In this document: one piece after another, positions 44,422-55,999 of the stretch
How positions within the stretch are numbered: position 1 is the stretch's first letter
Layout of the letters: every line of letters starts with the position of its first letter
NCBI GenBank assembly: GCA_015179125.1
Contig: WHVA01000107.1
Location: 186,001-250,000 of the forward strand
Length of the DNA stretch: 64,000 bases
Direction: 5' to 3'
Source of the DNA: Gautieria morchelliformis
Lineage: Eukaryota; Basidiomycota; Agaricomycetes; Gomphales; Gomphaceae
Translations under genes and position numbers: made by a program
Notes under the pieces: model-generated
The model's input: the letters and a program-made list of their open reading frames with translations, nothing else
Told to the model about the DNA's origin: nothing
Database searches by the model: none

Positions 44422-45693
44422 TGTCGTGATGTGTTTATTTCCCATCCTCAGATTCTCTGTTCTCCCATTTCTCACTCCACCTCCGTGTTCGTTCCGATCG
44501 CCCTTGCCATGTTCGGCAACCGACCTTCACTGTTTGTGCCATTTACCATAGCCACGCCGTCATAGCACAATCGATGTCTTTGGACTGACTTGGAAGTCAT
44601 CGCTGGGCCTATCACCTCCTATGTTCAACCCTCTTTCGATGGTGTTCCTATGATCGGATTGTCATGACTTGTGTATTTCCTGCACCTCGTTATCCCCATT
44701 TCCCCTTTCGCCACTCCTCCCCCGTGTTCGCTCGGCTTCGCCCTCCACCTCGTCCACTCCTCCCCTATGTCATCTCTGTTCGCCCTTCCTCGCATTTCAC
44801 TGAACAGCCATTCGCTCCTCGCATCATTCGCCAGCAGGCACACCATCAAATCACGATCGACATCCCTACCCGGCATGATGGCTCGTCAGTCGCTCCATCA
44901 GCTTCTCGATCCAACCCCCTTTTGGTGTTCATATGAGCAGGGTGTGATCGCGGGACATTCTACCCATAGGTCGTGTGGGATCAACCCAGTAGATGAAGAA
45001 CCCATGCAGGGCGGTGTATATCTGGGCCCCAAGACATGATTTCGTACATAGGTGCCTTCGCCACCTTCACTCTCTGTCGTTTCATGTTCGCCCTCTTCTC
45101 TCACTCTATTGTATGTTTATTTCATCTATGTTGTATCATGACTGCACACCCCTATCCAACCCTAACTCGGAACAGCCTCTTTCCTATTCACTAATACCTT
45201 ACGAGCATTCGATATAAGTAGTTTGCATTCGCATGTACATTCCCCAGTTCAATTATCATATGTCGTCCATCTTGTGAAAACTTGACCTTGCTGTGATCAT
45301 CGTCTTGGGCCTTCTCCTGGAGATTTCTATCTTCGACCAGAAGAGGACTTAGGCATTACTGGTGAGTTCTCATACTTCATCTTCGTTACCTTAGCCTTCG
45401 AACTATTTTCTGTGCTGACAGCGAAGGGCTCTGAAGGAGCACCTTCGCCAGCGAAGGGATTGTCGCTACTTAGACAACCCTTCCGTGACACCTTGTACAT
45501 TACATTGTCAAGTGCCACAGGCTATTTCGCTACGACTGTAGATAGGGCGAGCTCCGCTTGGGCAGCCCTCTTATCTTGTGAACATTTATTGGTTCACCTA
45601 TTCGCCGAATGGCATACCTATTCGCACAAGGTATTTGGGCATTCGCTGTGTTCACTAATACACGATATTAACGCCTAAAAACCAATCTTGACA
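44422..45693 (+). mobile_element. Solo LTR (1272 bp) with perfect 5-bp target duplication
   Basis: Ends TGTCGTG...CTTGACA, flanked by GATGA at 44417-44421 and GATGA at 45694-45698. The surrounding LINE frame joins perfectly across it (GVI | DQELRF). Same LTR family as 6720-7747, 41607-42466 and 53619-54003, in the opposite orientation to the first two. It contains a repeated 3' section, making it longer than the 1.03-kb copy. Confidence 0.93.
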
Positions 45694-46080
45694 GATGACT
45701 CCCAGGAATTTGTGCGTGGAAGTCGGGTTTATTGTGTGCTGTCCTATTGTGATTATTGGTCGCGTTTCCGGCCTGGTCTTCTTGGCTCTGGTGGGGTCTT
45801 TTTCGCGTCTCCTAGTAAAGCCCATCAGTCCAAACTTATCAAGCACAACGTTACAGTCGTGGTTCCTGGCCCATTCGAGTCCACCACCTGCTCTGGTCAT
45901 CATGTCTGTCAACTTCCCAAAAGCATCTTCGAAGTCTTTGCCTTCTGGTAGTAGGGTAGTGTCATCCACAAACCCTATGGCCTTCTCGCCTCTGCTCTCG
46001 TTTGTGATCTCCAGCAGATCGGCGCTGTAGAACAGGTAAGCCACTGCCGAAAGCGGGCAGCCTCCGAGAGAGGTTAAGGT
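45694..46080 (-). pseudogene. LINE 3 ORF2 proximal part: RT palm
   Basis: GGCPLSAVAYLFYSADLL, catalytic FVDDTTLLPEG, FGLMGFTRRREKDP and STHKFLGVI, ending at the solo LTR. Upstream of about 46080 the sequence is not LINE-like, marking the 5' truncation point. Confidence 0.85.
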
Positions 46081-46480
46081 CATCAACCCCCTTTTCACCC
46101 TGCGCCTTGAGTTTTGTCGGTGAGCGCGTCTGCCACCATCCCCTGAATGCCTCCAGCTGTAGCAAGCCCTAGAGGTAGTGCGAGGTCTATATACTTGCCA
46201 CTTCGCCAGGGGACGGTTCTGTAGCACTTGTGTGCAGGTGGAACATATGAATCTCAGGATGCTCTCCAGATATCTAAGCACGTCGCCTGAATACTAGGCA
46301 TTGCTGCAGGGAGCTACGAACATGCAAGCAATGTCAGCTGTTCAGCTTATTTCTGCATGCGACGACAGCGATAATCGGCGGATGAAGTCCAAATCTGGCT
46401 GTGGCATCAAGACACCGTCTGATCCGGTTGTGGACGGGCGTGTTCATGCAAGTCACTAGTCCGTCCGGACACGAATGTCA
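46081..46480. other. Unassigned sequence 5' of LINE 3
   Basis: No gene recognised. It borders the degenerate tandem repeats to the right. Confidence 0.4.
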
Positions 46481-47450
46481 TATTGCCTTGAGATAGTGGG
46501 GTGAGTGTGGCACAGATGAGGGGACTGGCCGTCGCTACCACACACAAGCCATCTGTCAAGGTCGCAGGCCTGGAGATTGGGGCTGTCCAGCTCATTCCGC
46601 ATGCGAAGAAAGTGATACTCGGAAGATGGAACGCAAATCTGGCTGTGGCATCGTCACATGCGTTTCTGATCAAATCGTCGGTGTGCACATTCATGCAGGT
46701 AGCAGGTCCGTCCATACAAGCATGCATTCATGCAGTTCACCGGTCCGTCCATATATGACATATTGCCCCAAGGGCAGTGGGGTAAATTCACACAGAACAG
46801 GTAATTGACCATCACTACCATATACAGGCCGTCTGCCGCGGTCACAAACATGGGGAGTGGGATACGCTGATGTGTGAAGTAATGAAATGAAGTGTGACTC
46901 ACATATTGCTGGACCTTCCATGCCGGGCCCAAACGGGTCGGGAAGTCATCTAAATTACGTATTGTTGCAAGTTACCAGTCCATCCAGACATGCACATGTC
47001 CATGCCAGCCACAGGTCTGCTCAGAGGTGACATATTTCCCCAAGACATTGGATGTGAATGCACACAGATCAGGGGAATGGACAATCACTACCGCATACAG
47101 GCCGTCTGCCGCGGTTGCAGACATGGGGAGTGGGATACGCTGATGCATGAAGTGTGGGCTCACATGTTGCTTGACCATCCGTGTCGAACCCAAACGGGTC
47201 TGGGAGTCATCTGAAATGATTGCATCGCCACAAGTCAAAAGTGGCCAGACATGAGCACGTTCCTGCAGGTCATAGGTCCATTCAGACATGACATGTTGCC
47301 CGCATACAAGCCGTTTCCCACAGTCACAAGTGTGGAGATTGGGATATGCTGATGCCTGCAATAGTGAAACGATGTGGGACTCGCCTGTTGCTCAACCATC
47401 CATGCCGAACTAAAATGTGTCGGTGCATCATCTGGATTGATCTTGTTGTT
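46480..47450. repeat. Degenerate tandem array, about 240-280 bp units
   Basis: Units recur at about 46514, 46793, 47060 and (shorter) 47300, recognised by ATCACTACC..ATACAGGCCGTCTGCCGCGG, ACATGGGGAGTGGGATACGC and TTGCT.GACC.TCC.TGCCG. At least three and a half copies, moderately diverged. No protein supported. Confidence 0.75.
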
Positions 47451-47465
47451 CACGGGGACACCTTC

Positions 47466-47950
47466 TGTAAGGGCAACCCTGGCTGGTTGTGGAGATCACA
47501 CTACCACACAACTGACAAGGGGAAATCCAAAGTATGTATAAATGAACAGAGTATACAAGAGAGGGGATTCTCACCTGACAAGGGGAAATCCAAAGAGAAA
47601 AGTCTAAGGACCCCCAATGTCAGCGAGCCCGTATTATACTGCGCAGCCTGGGACAACACTTGGCACCCGCCATCAACCCTGCATCCTCCTGACCTCCCTG
47701 ACCCTTGATCGACCATTGATGCCACCTATTACGTGAGTCGCTTGATTTCTGACACTGTTCCGAGAGTGAAAGTCGGAAATTGGAGTGGAACTGGAAAGGC
47801 GAACAGAACTGGTGGAAGTTCTCCCAGAAGCGGAATAATTTCCGAAAGCGGAGGCGGAGATGGAATCGGAACCGGAAGCGGAGTCAGAAATGGAGTCGGA
47901 ACTGGGTGTGGTGTCGGAACTGGAAATGGAAAACAGGGTGTCCCCTGACA
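47466..47950 (-). mobile_element. 3' LTR of Gypsy B
   Basis: Plus strand TGTAAGGGC...CCCCTGACA. Rich in GGAACTGGAAGCGGA-like purine motifs near the PPT end. About 97.5% identical to 53134-53618 by direct comparison (about 12 substitutions, mostly transitions). Confidence 0.93.
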
Positions 47951-48810
47951 TCACCCCCCCTCTAGCGTGCTGCGTCCTCGAAGCACGGGACACGAGGGAT
48001 TGAAATGCCAGCGAGCGGATTCGGCGAGGGGCACCAGGGTGTGTCCTATAGAACTCACGGAGTTTGTCCGGGGCGGAAACATCTTGCTCCGGGACCCACG
48101 AATTCTCTTCGTACCCATACCCTTCCCATTTCACGAGGAATTGGAGTCGTCCTCGCACAAACCGGCTGTCCAGGATCCGTTCCACCACATAGTGCTCCTC
48201 CCCATCTACAATCTCTGGCAGAGGTGGCGGATGAGCCTTCCGACCTGGAATTGGGTCCTCAAGCGTAGGGAGTACCTTCACCACGTTGAAGACAGGGTGG
48301 AGGCGGGACATGGACATCGGAAGTCGGAGGCGGTATGCATTCCGTCCAACCCTCGGCATCACTGTGAAGGGCTCAAGGTAGCGGTGGGCAAGCTTCTGCG
48401 AAGGGCGTGTGGTGCGTATGTCACTTGCATCTAGATACACCTTGTCTCCAACTTGGTACTCCGGGGCAGGAACCCGGCGTTGGTTGTAGTACCTTGCCAT
48501 GTCATCTTTGGCCTTCGCAAGGGCCGACTTGGCTTCCGAAAGGGTGGAGTCCATGCGGTCTCGGAACTCATTGACCGTCTCGAGTCGGGACTCAGCCTGG
48601 CGTGGTTCGAAGCCCATCCGCGGGTGTCGTCCGGAGTCAAGCATGAAGGGAGTCTGTTGTGTGGTGGAATGTACATGGTTGTTGTATTGGAATTCTTCCA
48701 GTGGAATCCGTCACCCTGCGGATGGTACGCTGTGGTGGTAGCCAGCTTTATGCCGAGCAGGCGGTGGAGCTCCCGAGTCAGTTCCCCGACAAACTGCGGA
48801 CCTCGGTTGG
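47673..48810 (-). pseudogene. Gypsy B integrase C-terminus with chromodomain
   Basis: The open frame 48644-47673 contains the integrase C-terminal region (LAKAKDDMARYYNQRR, YQVGDKVYLDASDI, HPVFNVVKVLP) and a chromodomain (YVVERILDSRFVRGRL, FLVKWEGYGYEENSWVP) that in chromoviruses targets integration to heterochromatin marks. The frame continues through the PPT (RGGVMSG) and about 90 codons into the 3' LTR as a Ser-rich tail. Upstream, around 48650-48760, YHPQGDGF jumps to the QYNNHVHSTTQQTPF region, an internal deletion that removes the third catalytic residue. Confidence 0.85.
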
Positions 48811-51777
48811 AAACACTTGCTTCGGGAGCCCATGCAACTTCCAGACATGTGCAAGGAACAGGCAGGCCGCTCCGAGGGCTGTGATCATCGTGTGCGTCGG
48901 GATGAAGTGGGACACCTTGCTTACCGAGTCTACAACGTTCATGATCGCGTCATAGCCATGAGACTCTGGGAGTTCAACGATGAAGTCGACACTGATGGTG
49001 TCCCAGCGGGATTCGGGAATCGGGAGCGGAACAAGTTCTCCGACGGGCAGATGTCGTTGCGCTTTGGTTCGGAGACAAAGGTCACATGTCTTCACGTACT
49101 GTCCAATGTAGCAGGACATCTGAGGCCACCAGTAATTCCGAGCCACTAACTCCAGCGTCTTCCACCTGCCAGCATGCCCAGCGACCCGTGTGCCATGGTG
49201 CTGGGACACGATGCGGCGGCGGAGGTCTGCCCCACCTGGAACATAGACCTTGCCTCTGAAGTGGAGCAGTCCATCACGTTCCGACCATTCCGCTGCCCGT
49301 ACCGACCGTGAGTGCCCTTTCTGAAGTTCCTCCACTGCCTCCGACTCCTCCTTCTCTCCATTCCAGTACTGCCTCCAGATGTCCTGGAGCATTTCCGCTT
49401 CCGCCCCAACTGCAGTCACTCCCTCTAGGGCGCGGATTGCAAAGAGACTAGGGTGGAGCAGTGTCATATCCGTGTTGTCTCCACTTCCGCTTCCATGATC
49501 CGCATGGCGGGATAGGGCATCGGGCTTGCCCATGGTGCGGCTGGGCCGGTGGTGGAGCATGAAGTCGAACCGGGACAGGTGTAGGGACCACCGTGCTTGT
49601 CGTCGGTTCAACTTCTTAGATGTGCGGAAATACTCGAGGTTCTTGTGGTCTGTCCAGATCTCAAATGGGAATAGAGAACCCTCGAGGAAGTGTCGCCACT
49701 CCTCCAGCGCTCAGATGATTGCCAGCATCTCCTTGTCGTGGATCTCATAGTTCCGCTCGACCGGACTAAGGCTTTTAGAGAACAAGGCAATCGGATGCCA
49801 TTCCCCATCATCTTCCGATGACTGTTGTGACAAGACCGCTCTGGTAGCTGTGTCGGAAGAATCCGCCTCGACTCGATAAGGGCGAGAGTCGTCGGGAAAT
49901 ATCAGGACCAGGGCGGAAGTGATCAGCTCGTTGAGTTTGTCAAAGGAGGCCTGTTTTGGCTCTCCCCACTGCCATCCAACCTCCTTCTTGGTGAGGTTGA
50001 AGAGGGCACGAGCGTGGCAGGAGAAGTCCTTGATGAACCGCCGGTAGAAATTGACAAACCCAATGAAGGACTGGACCTCTTTCTTGTTCCGCAGCACAGG
50101 CCAATCCGATACACCGGAAAATTTGACTGGGTCCATTTCCACCTTTCCTTCCAACACAATCACCCCAAGATACTCTATCCGTGTCCGCTCAAATTCGCAC
50201 TTTTCCGGCTTGAGACACAGGTTGTATTCCCGAAGCCGTTCCAGCACTCTCTGCACAACTTCCCGATGTTCCGACAGTGTTTTTGTGAAGATGAGGATGT
50301 CATCGAGGTAGATGCAGACAGCCCCTTCTGCTATCATGTCCCGGAAAATGTCATTCATCATCGTCTGGAATGTGGCGGGACTGTTGGTGAGGCCGAAGAA
50401 CATGACCTGTGGCTCAAAGAGTCCTCGGTTGGTGCGGAATGCGGCCTTCCACTTGTCTCCCTCCCGGATCTGAACATTATTGAAGCCCCAGCGGACATCC
50501 AGCTTAGCGAAGTACCTTGCCCCACGGAGTTGTGTGATTAGTTCGGAAATGAGTGGAATGGGGTACCGGTTTTTGATCGTGATCGCATTCAAGGCCCGGT
50601 AATCCTGCACAAGTCTGAGCGAGCCGTCCTTCTTCTTGATGAAGAACACCGGAGATGCCATGGGTGATTTGGAGGGGCGGATCCTCCCTGTACGGAGGTT
50701 TTCCCCAAGGAATGCATCGAGCTCTACCTGCTCCTTGGGTGACAGCAGGTACACTTTGCAGTTGGTGGGCTTTGACCCAGGCTCCAACTCGATGGCGTGG
50801 TCCCACAGCTTCCGTGGAGGCAGGGCATCAAACGACTCCTTGGCAAAGACGTCCTCGAACTCCCGCAGGTACTCTGGAATTTCAGCCTCCACTCTATCAT
50901 GCTTCTGGGAGGCTTCAGCAAGGCGTTGCGAAATATTTCCGGTGGCGCGGATGAGTTCCGCTTCCGGTGGAAGGTTTACGTACAGCAAGCGCTCCCCTTC
51001 CGCCAGGGTATCTTCCGGGCTGAGTCGGATGACATCGGAGTCGGAATTGGAATCGGAAGTGAGACCCGGTTCAAATTCCGCTTCCAAGTCTTCTTCTGCA
51101 AGCAGTGGATGGGGGCCAGAACAACATGTCTGTATGAGCCGTTCGGTCTTCCGCTGCTCCTGGCGCTCCTTCCACACTTCCGACCGGCACATGTGACACT
51201 TGGCTGGGCATCGACTCATCAGTACCTTCTGAGTCTGCCAATTGATCTCCGGGTTGTGCTCCTGAAGCCAGGTAAATCCGAGGATGACGTCTTGCTTCCC
51301 CAGGCTGGTGACGGCAAAGGAAGTACGTTCTGAGTATCCATCGTAGCGGAGAATTGTGTCTACTATCTCTGTGATTGACCCTGCCTCATTGGGGCTTCCA
51401 TCCACATTGAACACCGGGATTGCACGTTGCAACTTCCGCGTGGTCAGTCGGTTCCATTCCACATAGTCCCGGTCTATAAACTGACCAGTGGCCCCGCAAT
51501 CGACAAGGGCGGGTCCGGATTTGACTTCCGCCGTATCTGTCATCTGGATCTCCACCTTAATGACTAGTGACTTGGGGCCAGGGGTGGCAGCAACTACATA
51601 GCGCTTCGGGAGGCATCTCTCCCAAGGGCGGATGCAAGATGGATGGGGTGTCGGATTTGGTTTTTGTGTGACTTTATCTGGTGGGTCTGTACGAAGTGAT
51701 GGGTGTGGGGGCTTTTCATTCTCTACTTCAAGACAGGCAAACCGGTTATGTACAGGCAGCAGGGGCACACATCTCAC
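48778..51777 (-). pseudogene. Gypsy B pol: protease - RT - RNase H - integrase core
   Basis: One frame from 51777 to 48778 broken only by TGA at 49711-49713 (MLAII-stop-ALEEW, Arg in relatives). Protease ALVDCGATGQFID has DCG rather than DSG/DTG. RT: IKKKDGSLRLVQDYR, FAKLDVRWGFNN, FGLTNSPATFQ and intact catalytic YLDD (about 50310). RNase H: EADSSDTATRAVLSQ and TDHKNLEYF. Integrase HHCC (HHGTRVAGHAGRW..CDLCLRTK) and first Asp (SVDFIVELP). Near 48800 a frameshift follows HGLPKQV, and the second catalytic Asp is read as Asn (VSNRG) in the restored phase. Confidence 0.9.
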
Positions 51778-53078
51778 CTGCTGCGCGTCACAAAATCCAA
51801 CACATCTTCCACTCCCGATGCACCATGTTTCGCATTTTTGGAAATTCCTTCCGCAGTGGGCACTCCGCTTATGTCTGCGAGTGCGAGGAACTCTGGAAGG
51901 AGCTCAAGTTTCTCCTCTGTGGTCATAAGCCGGATGTCAAAGGCTTGGGGGCACTCGCGGGCATAGTGGCCTGGTTGTCGGCATCGGAAGCAGGTGATGG
52001 TTCCGTGGCCTTTTCCACGCATGCGGTCAACATCCATCGGGGCAGGGCCACTCTTCGAAGGAGGGGGGTAGGAATCCTAATAGGAGCAGGCGGAACAACC
52101 ATTGGAAATATTTTCCATGTGGGAATGAATGCACTTCCGGGTTTTGGCATGGGTGGAGTAGGACGAGCGGAACTGCGTGTCATGTTCCGGTTTGTCTCCA
52201 CAAAGGCCTCGTTTGCTTCCCTGTTTCAGGACACCCTCCGCGCAGCTTGGTACCACCCTTCCGGGTCATCGAAATCCGGAGCTCCATCCCCAAGCAGCGC
52301 GACTTGGTTCTGGAGTGTCGGATCAAGACCTCATTGGAATTTGATGACAATCGTCTTGTCGTCGTCATACTCCGCAAGGTCAATGAGCTCCTGGAAGCGG
52401 TCAATGTAGTCATCGACCGGATCCTTGGCCTGGTACCAGCTGGTCCCCTCGAGCTTCGTAAGGGCTGTGAGCTGCTCATTTTTCAGGCAGAACTGGTCGG
52501 AAAATGTTTTCTCGCAGGCGTCCCAGTCCCGGAAGTAGTTCCCCTTTCCCTTTGCTTCATGTCGGATCACCTTGTTTGCAAAACGGGCTGCGCGATCCGA
52601 CTTGAAAAAGGACAATGCCCAGTGAATCCGAGCCTGGTCGTTTGGAAAGAGGTCTCCGACAATTGCGAAGTAGATGCTGCATGTGTTGAAGAATGCGCGT
52701 CCCTTCTCCCGATCTCCGTCAAAGTCCCCGGAGTTGCGGGTTTGACCTTTGCCAACTTCGCAGACATCCTCTCTTCCGCCAGTTCCGCTTTTCCAAAATC
52801 CGGCTCATCCAGCATTGCATTTCCACAACCTTGTGGAATATCTAACTTAGCCAAAATAGTTTGTAAGGCTGTTTCAATCGCGCGGTCTTCATCCGGTTCC
52901 GCGTCAATTCCTCCTCCATATTCCGAAGGCGATCATCCGGATCAATGTCAGAAGGGGAAATATGGGACGGGATTTCCGGGGTTGGGAGCTCGACGTAAGA
53001 AGAGGGGCTGTCGTATGCCGTGTGCGCAGAAGAGGTTGCGATCTCCGAGTCGCTGTCTCTGATTCTGAATGCACCCAT
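51774..53078 (-). pseudogene. Gypsy B gag with zinc knuckle
   Basis: ATG at 53078 (MGAFRIRDSDSE). Frame changes near 52890 and 52735 separate the N-terminus, the DIPQGCGNAMLDEPDF segment and the capsid region (DRAARFANKVIRHE, WDACEKTFSDQFCLKNEQL). Downstream, CFRCRQPGHYAREC is a CCHC knuckle (about 51975). At least two frameshifts, so no intact Gag. Confidence 0.82.
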
Positions 53079-53133
53079 GGCGAATGCAACGCGCAGTACG
53101 ACCGCCGGTCCTCTAGGGGAGAGACTTTTCTGC

Positions 53134-53618
53134 TGTAAGGGCAACCCTGGCTGGTTGTGGAGATCACACTACCACACAACTGACAAGGGGAAATCCAAAG
53201 TATGTATAAATGAACAGAGTATACAAGAGAGGGGATTCTCACCTGACAAGGGGAAATCCAAAGAGAAAAGTCTAAGGACCCCCAATGTCAGTGAGCCCGT
53301 ATTATACTGCGCAGCCTGGGACAACACTTGGCACCCGCCATCAACCCTGCATCCTCCTGACCTCCCTGACCCTTGATCGACCCTTGATGCCACCTATTAC
53401 GCGAGTCACTTGATTTCCGACACTGTTCCGAGAGTGGAAGTCGGAAATTGGAGTGGAACTGGCAAGGCGAACAGAACTGGTGGAAGTTCTCCCAGAAGCG
53501 GAATCATTTCTGAAAGCGGAGGCGGAGATGGAATCGGAACTGGAAGCGGAGTCGGAAATGGATTCGGAACTGGGTGTGGTGTCGGAACTGGAAATGGAAA
53601 ACAGGGTGTCCCCTGACA
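53134..53618 (-). mobile_element. 5' LTR of Gypsy B
   Basis: Same length and ends as the 47466-47950 LTR. Coding sequence begins 56 bp inside it (gag ATG at 53078). Confidence 0.93.
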
Positions 53619-54003
53619 GAAGGGGACAAAGGTACCTATGTAAGAACGCACACCTTCAGAACTGCATACATGTTACCCTGCACAGACTCTTGGTCTACTG
53701 GGTCAATCTCACATGATCTATGGGTAGGATGTCCCGCGAATGCATCCCGGCCATAGGAACACCCAAAGGGGGTTCAATTGGGAAGGTAATGGGGCCAGTG
53801 ATGAACCATCACACCAGGTAAAGGATGTTGATCGTGTTTGATGGTGTGCCTACTGGCAAATGATGTGACTACTGGCAAATGATGTGAGTAGCGAATGATC
53901 ATTCAGTGAATTTGGTGAAGAGCAAACGGAGCGAACAATAGAGGTGGAGGGATAAAAAGGGAAAATGGGGGTAACTTAATACAAGAATAAATGGGTCATG
54001 ACA
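53619..54003 (-). mobile_element. Partial LTR of the 6720-7747 family
   Basis: Matches the 3' part of that LTR (GGGGACAAAGG..ACCTATGTA, CCTGCACAGACTCTTGGTCTACTGGGT) and ends TCATGACA. Its other half is not on the far side of Gypsy B, so Gypsy B did not simply insert into an intact copy. Confidence 0.75.
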
Positions 54004-54319
54004 CCCCTGAGCCTCTCTCAGCCTTTGCCATCCTTCTGTCTTGTGTTCCATTTATTTCCTTCCTGTTCTGGCCACTTCCAACAACATTCCTTTCTGATCT
54101 TTGCGGCCCTGTTATCGCTGGTGTTATCACTTGTAAATCGGGCATTTGGTGATTGGGCTAGCATGCCCATAGCTTATAGTCATAGCCAGCTGGCGAAGGA
54201 GTTCCTTAGAGTTTTCTCTTTGTATCCAGGTATATCTGTGTTATGTATATAGTTCTCTATCTTACTTTGGATCCCCCTTTGCCAGTTTGCTGCTTAGTGT
54301 AGAGTGTCTGCCTAGGTTG

Positions 54320-55535
54320 CCCTTATAGCAACCCTCATGCATCACAGAGGTCGCACAATGATGTGAGCTGACAGAGGGGAAGTCCAAAGCATATAATAAG
54401 GGAATACACAACAGAAGGGAATCTCACCTGACAGAGGGGAAACCCAAAGAGAAAAGGCTGAGGATCCCCACTGCCAGTGAGCCCATGATATACATGAAAA
54501 GAATAAGAGTTACTATGAATGGTGTTGAACAGAAGTATGATTCAGACTTCTAAGTGAAGTCGAATCAAGTGTAAGATTTATTTTGATGAGAATAGACTGC
54601 GCAAGATTTGTGCGCGAGGAGACAAGTGTGACACAGGCGAATATATCTCGAAACGAAAGCTTGTGCGTACAATGGGTGAGTTCAATTGACTAACAAGTAT
54701 GATATACAGTGTAGCTATTTATCTATCATATGGGATGTGCTATATAATCTAAGAGGAATGAGAGTGGGGATGAGCATGTGTGTGCGGCTCGGGGGTCGGT
54801 GCACTGGATGTTGTGGTGGGTATGTACTACAAGAGTTGGAAGGGGTGTGGTTCTAACTAAGGGCATCAGATGTGTGATGATTGGAAATGGAGAATGTGTG
54901 TGATTAAAGGTATCAGAACTGAGATGTGTCTGTTCGGAGGAAGGTGTAGGATGAAAGGAGTAAGGAGAGAATGACATGCGTGATGGACTAAGCATCAAGC
55001 TGCTCCACGGATCGACGCATCTCGGGCTCAGGGTTCAGGGGTGGATCCACGGATCGCTGAGTCGGTTGCACATTCGTGAGTCGACGGGACATTGTGGTGG
55101 ATCGTGTGGATGTGTGTGTGTTTGAGGGGAAAAGCTGGTGATCAGTGGCACGTGTGTGTTGTGGGTAGGAAGGATTAGATAGGGCGAGGAGAAGTATGAA
55201 TGATGTTTTTGGAATAGAATTGTGACAATATATACTACAGTCAACCACAGCCAGGGCCACCGCTTGTTACTCACCAGTGGCCTTACCCTCCCCTGGCCTG
55301 CCCGATCCATGACCAACCCTATATGCCAGGTCCTATGGTAGCCACTTTGCTTCTGATATTGTTCTGAAAGTGGAAGTGTGGAAGCAGAGTGGGGTTGGTG
55401 AAGCAGGAGGAACTGGCCAAAGTGCTTTGAGAAGCAGAAGCCAGAGAAAGTGGACATCAGGGCAGTTTGGAAAGTGGCAAAGGGGGTGTCCATTGCCAGG
55501 GAGATAGAAAATGAACAGGTTGACCCCTGACCATC
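54320..55535 (-). mobile_element. Old LTR related to Gypsy B LTR, interrupted
   Basis: 54320-54494 resembles the first third of the Gypsy B LTR (TGACAGAGGGGAAGTCCAAAG, GAGGATCCCCACTGCCAGTGAGCCC) and 55228-55535 resembles the last part (CTGATATTGTTCTGAAAGTGG, GGGGTGTCCATTGCC). The 54495-55227 piece between them is unrelated. Confidence 0.65.
54495..55227. mobile_element. Possible solo LTR nested in the older LTR
   Basis: TGAAAAGAAT...TTGTGACA, about 733 bp with TG/CA ends, flanked by ATACA and ATATA (4 of 5 identical). No coding capacity seen. Boundaries are approximate. Confidence 0.4.
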
Positions 55536-55569
55536 TCAGCAGATATATAAAGGACGCAGGAGTGATGAC

Positions 55570-55965
55570 CAAGAAAGGTGGAGGCAATGAGAGGAGAAAC
55601 CTAAGCTGAAAAGAAGTCAAAAAGAGTTTAAAAAAGCGAAAATTATAGCAAGAAATAGCAATATTTACCATGGAGAGCAGCTGATTCTAATAAATATCAA
55701 ACCATGATAGCAAGACACACACCAGATGCAGCAATATCAGACAGGCAAGGTGGGAGGCATTGAGAGAGGGGGCTGAAAAGAAGACAAAAAGAGGATAAAA
55801 AAGCGAAAATTATTGGAAGAAATGATAGGTATGATAGGAAAAAACACACCAGGGCCATTAATTATCATCCAGAAAGGTGGGAGGCAATGAGGGGAGGAGC
55901 CTAGGCTGAAAAGAAGTCAAAAGAGGATAAAAAAGCGAAAATATTAACAATATTTACTTGAGGGG
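55570..55965. repeat. Three degenerate tandem units (about 130-170 bp)
   Basis: AAGGTGG(G)AGGCA.TGAG, GCTGAAAAGAAG.CAAAAAGAG and AAAAAAGCGAAAAT recur at about 55575, 55750 and 55873. Confidence 0.8.
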
Positions 55966-55999
55966 GCTGTAGAGAGACAGACAGCCCCAGTAACATACA

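Larger units (their letters stand above)
42501..46080 (-). mobile_element. LINE 3, split by a solo LTR
   Basis: Begins on the minus strand with RT sequence near 46080 and ends in a T run (42501-42516 on plus, i.e. a poly(A) tail), with the shared LINE 3' end CCTATGTAAGACG adjacent. The RT frame is interrupted exactly between GVI and DQELRF by the solo LTR 44422-45693. 5'-truncated and carrying several stops. Confidence 0.88.
47466..53618 (-). mobile_element. Ty3/Gypsy chromovirus (Gypsy B) with two LTRs
   Basis: Two 485-bp LTRs (47466-47950 and 53134-53618) bound gag, protease, RT, RNase H, integrase and chromodomain coding sequence on the minus strand. A polypurine tract (AGAGGGGGGG, minus) lies next to the 47950 LTR. 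LTRs differ at about 12 sites and by no indels, so the insertion is fairly recent. The 5-bp flanks are CCTTC (left) and GAAGG (right), reverse complements rather than direct repeats. The coding region carries one TGA, frameshifts and an integrase deletion. Confidence 0.92.
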
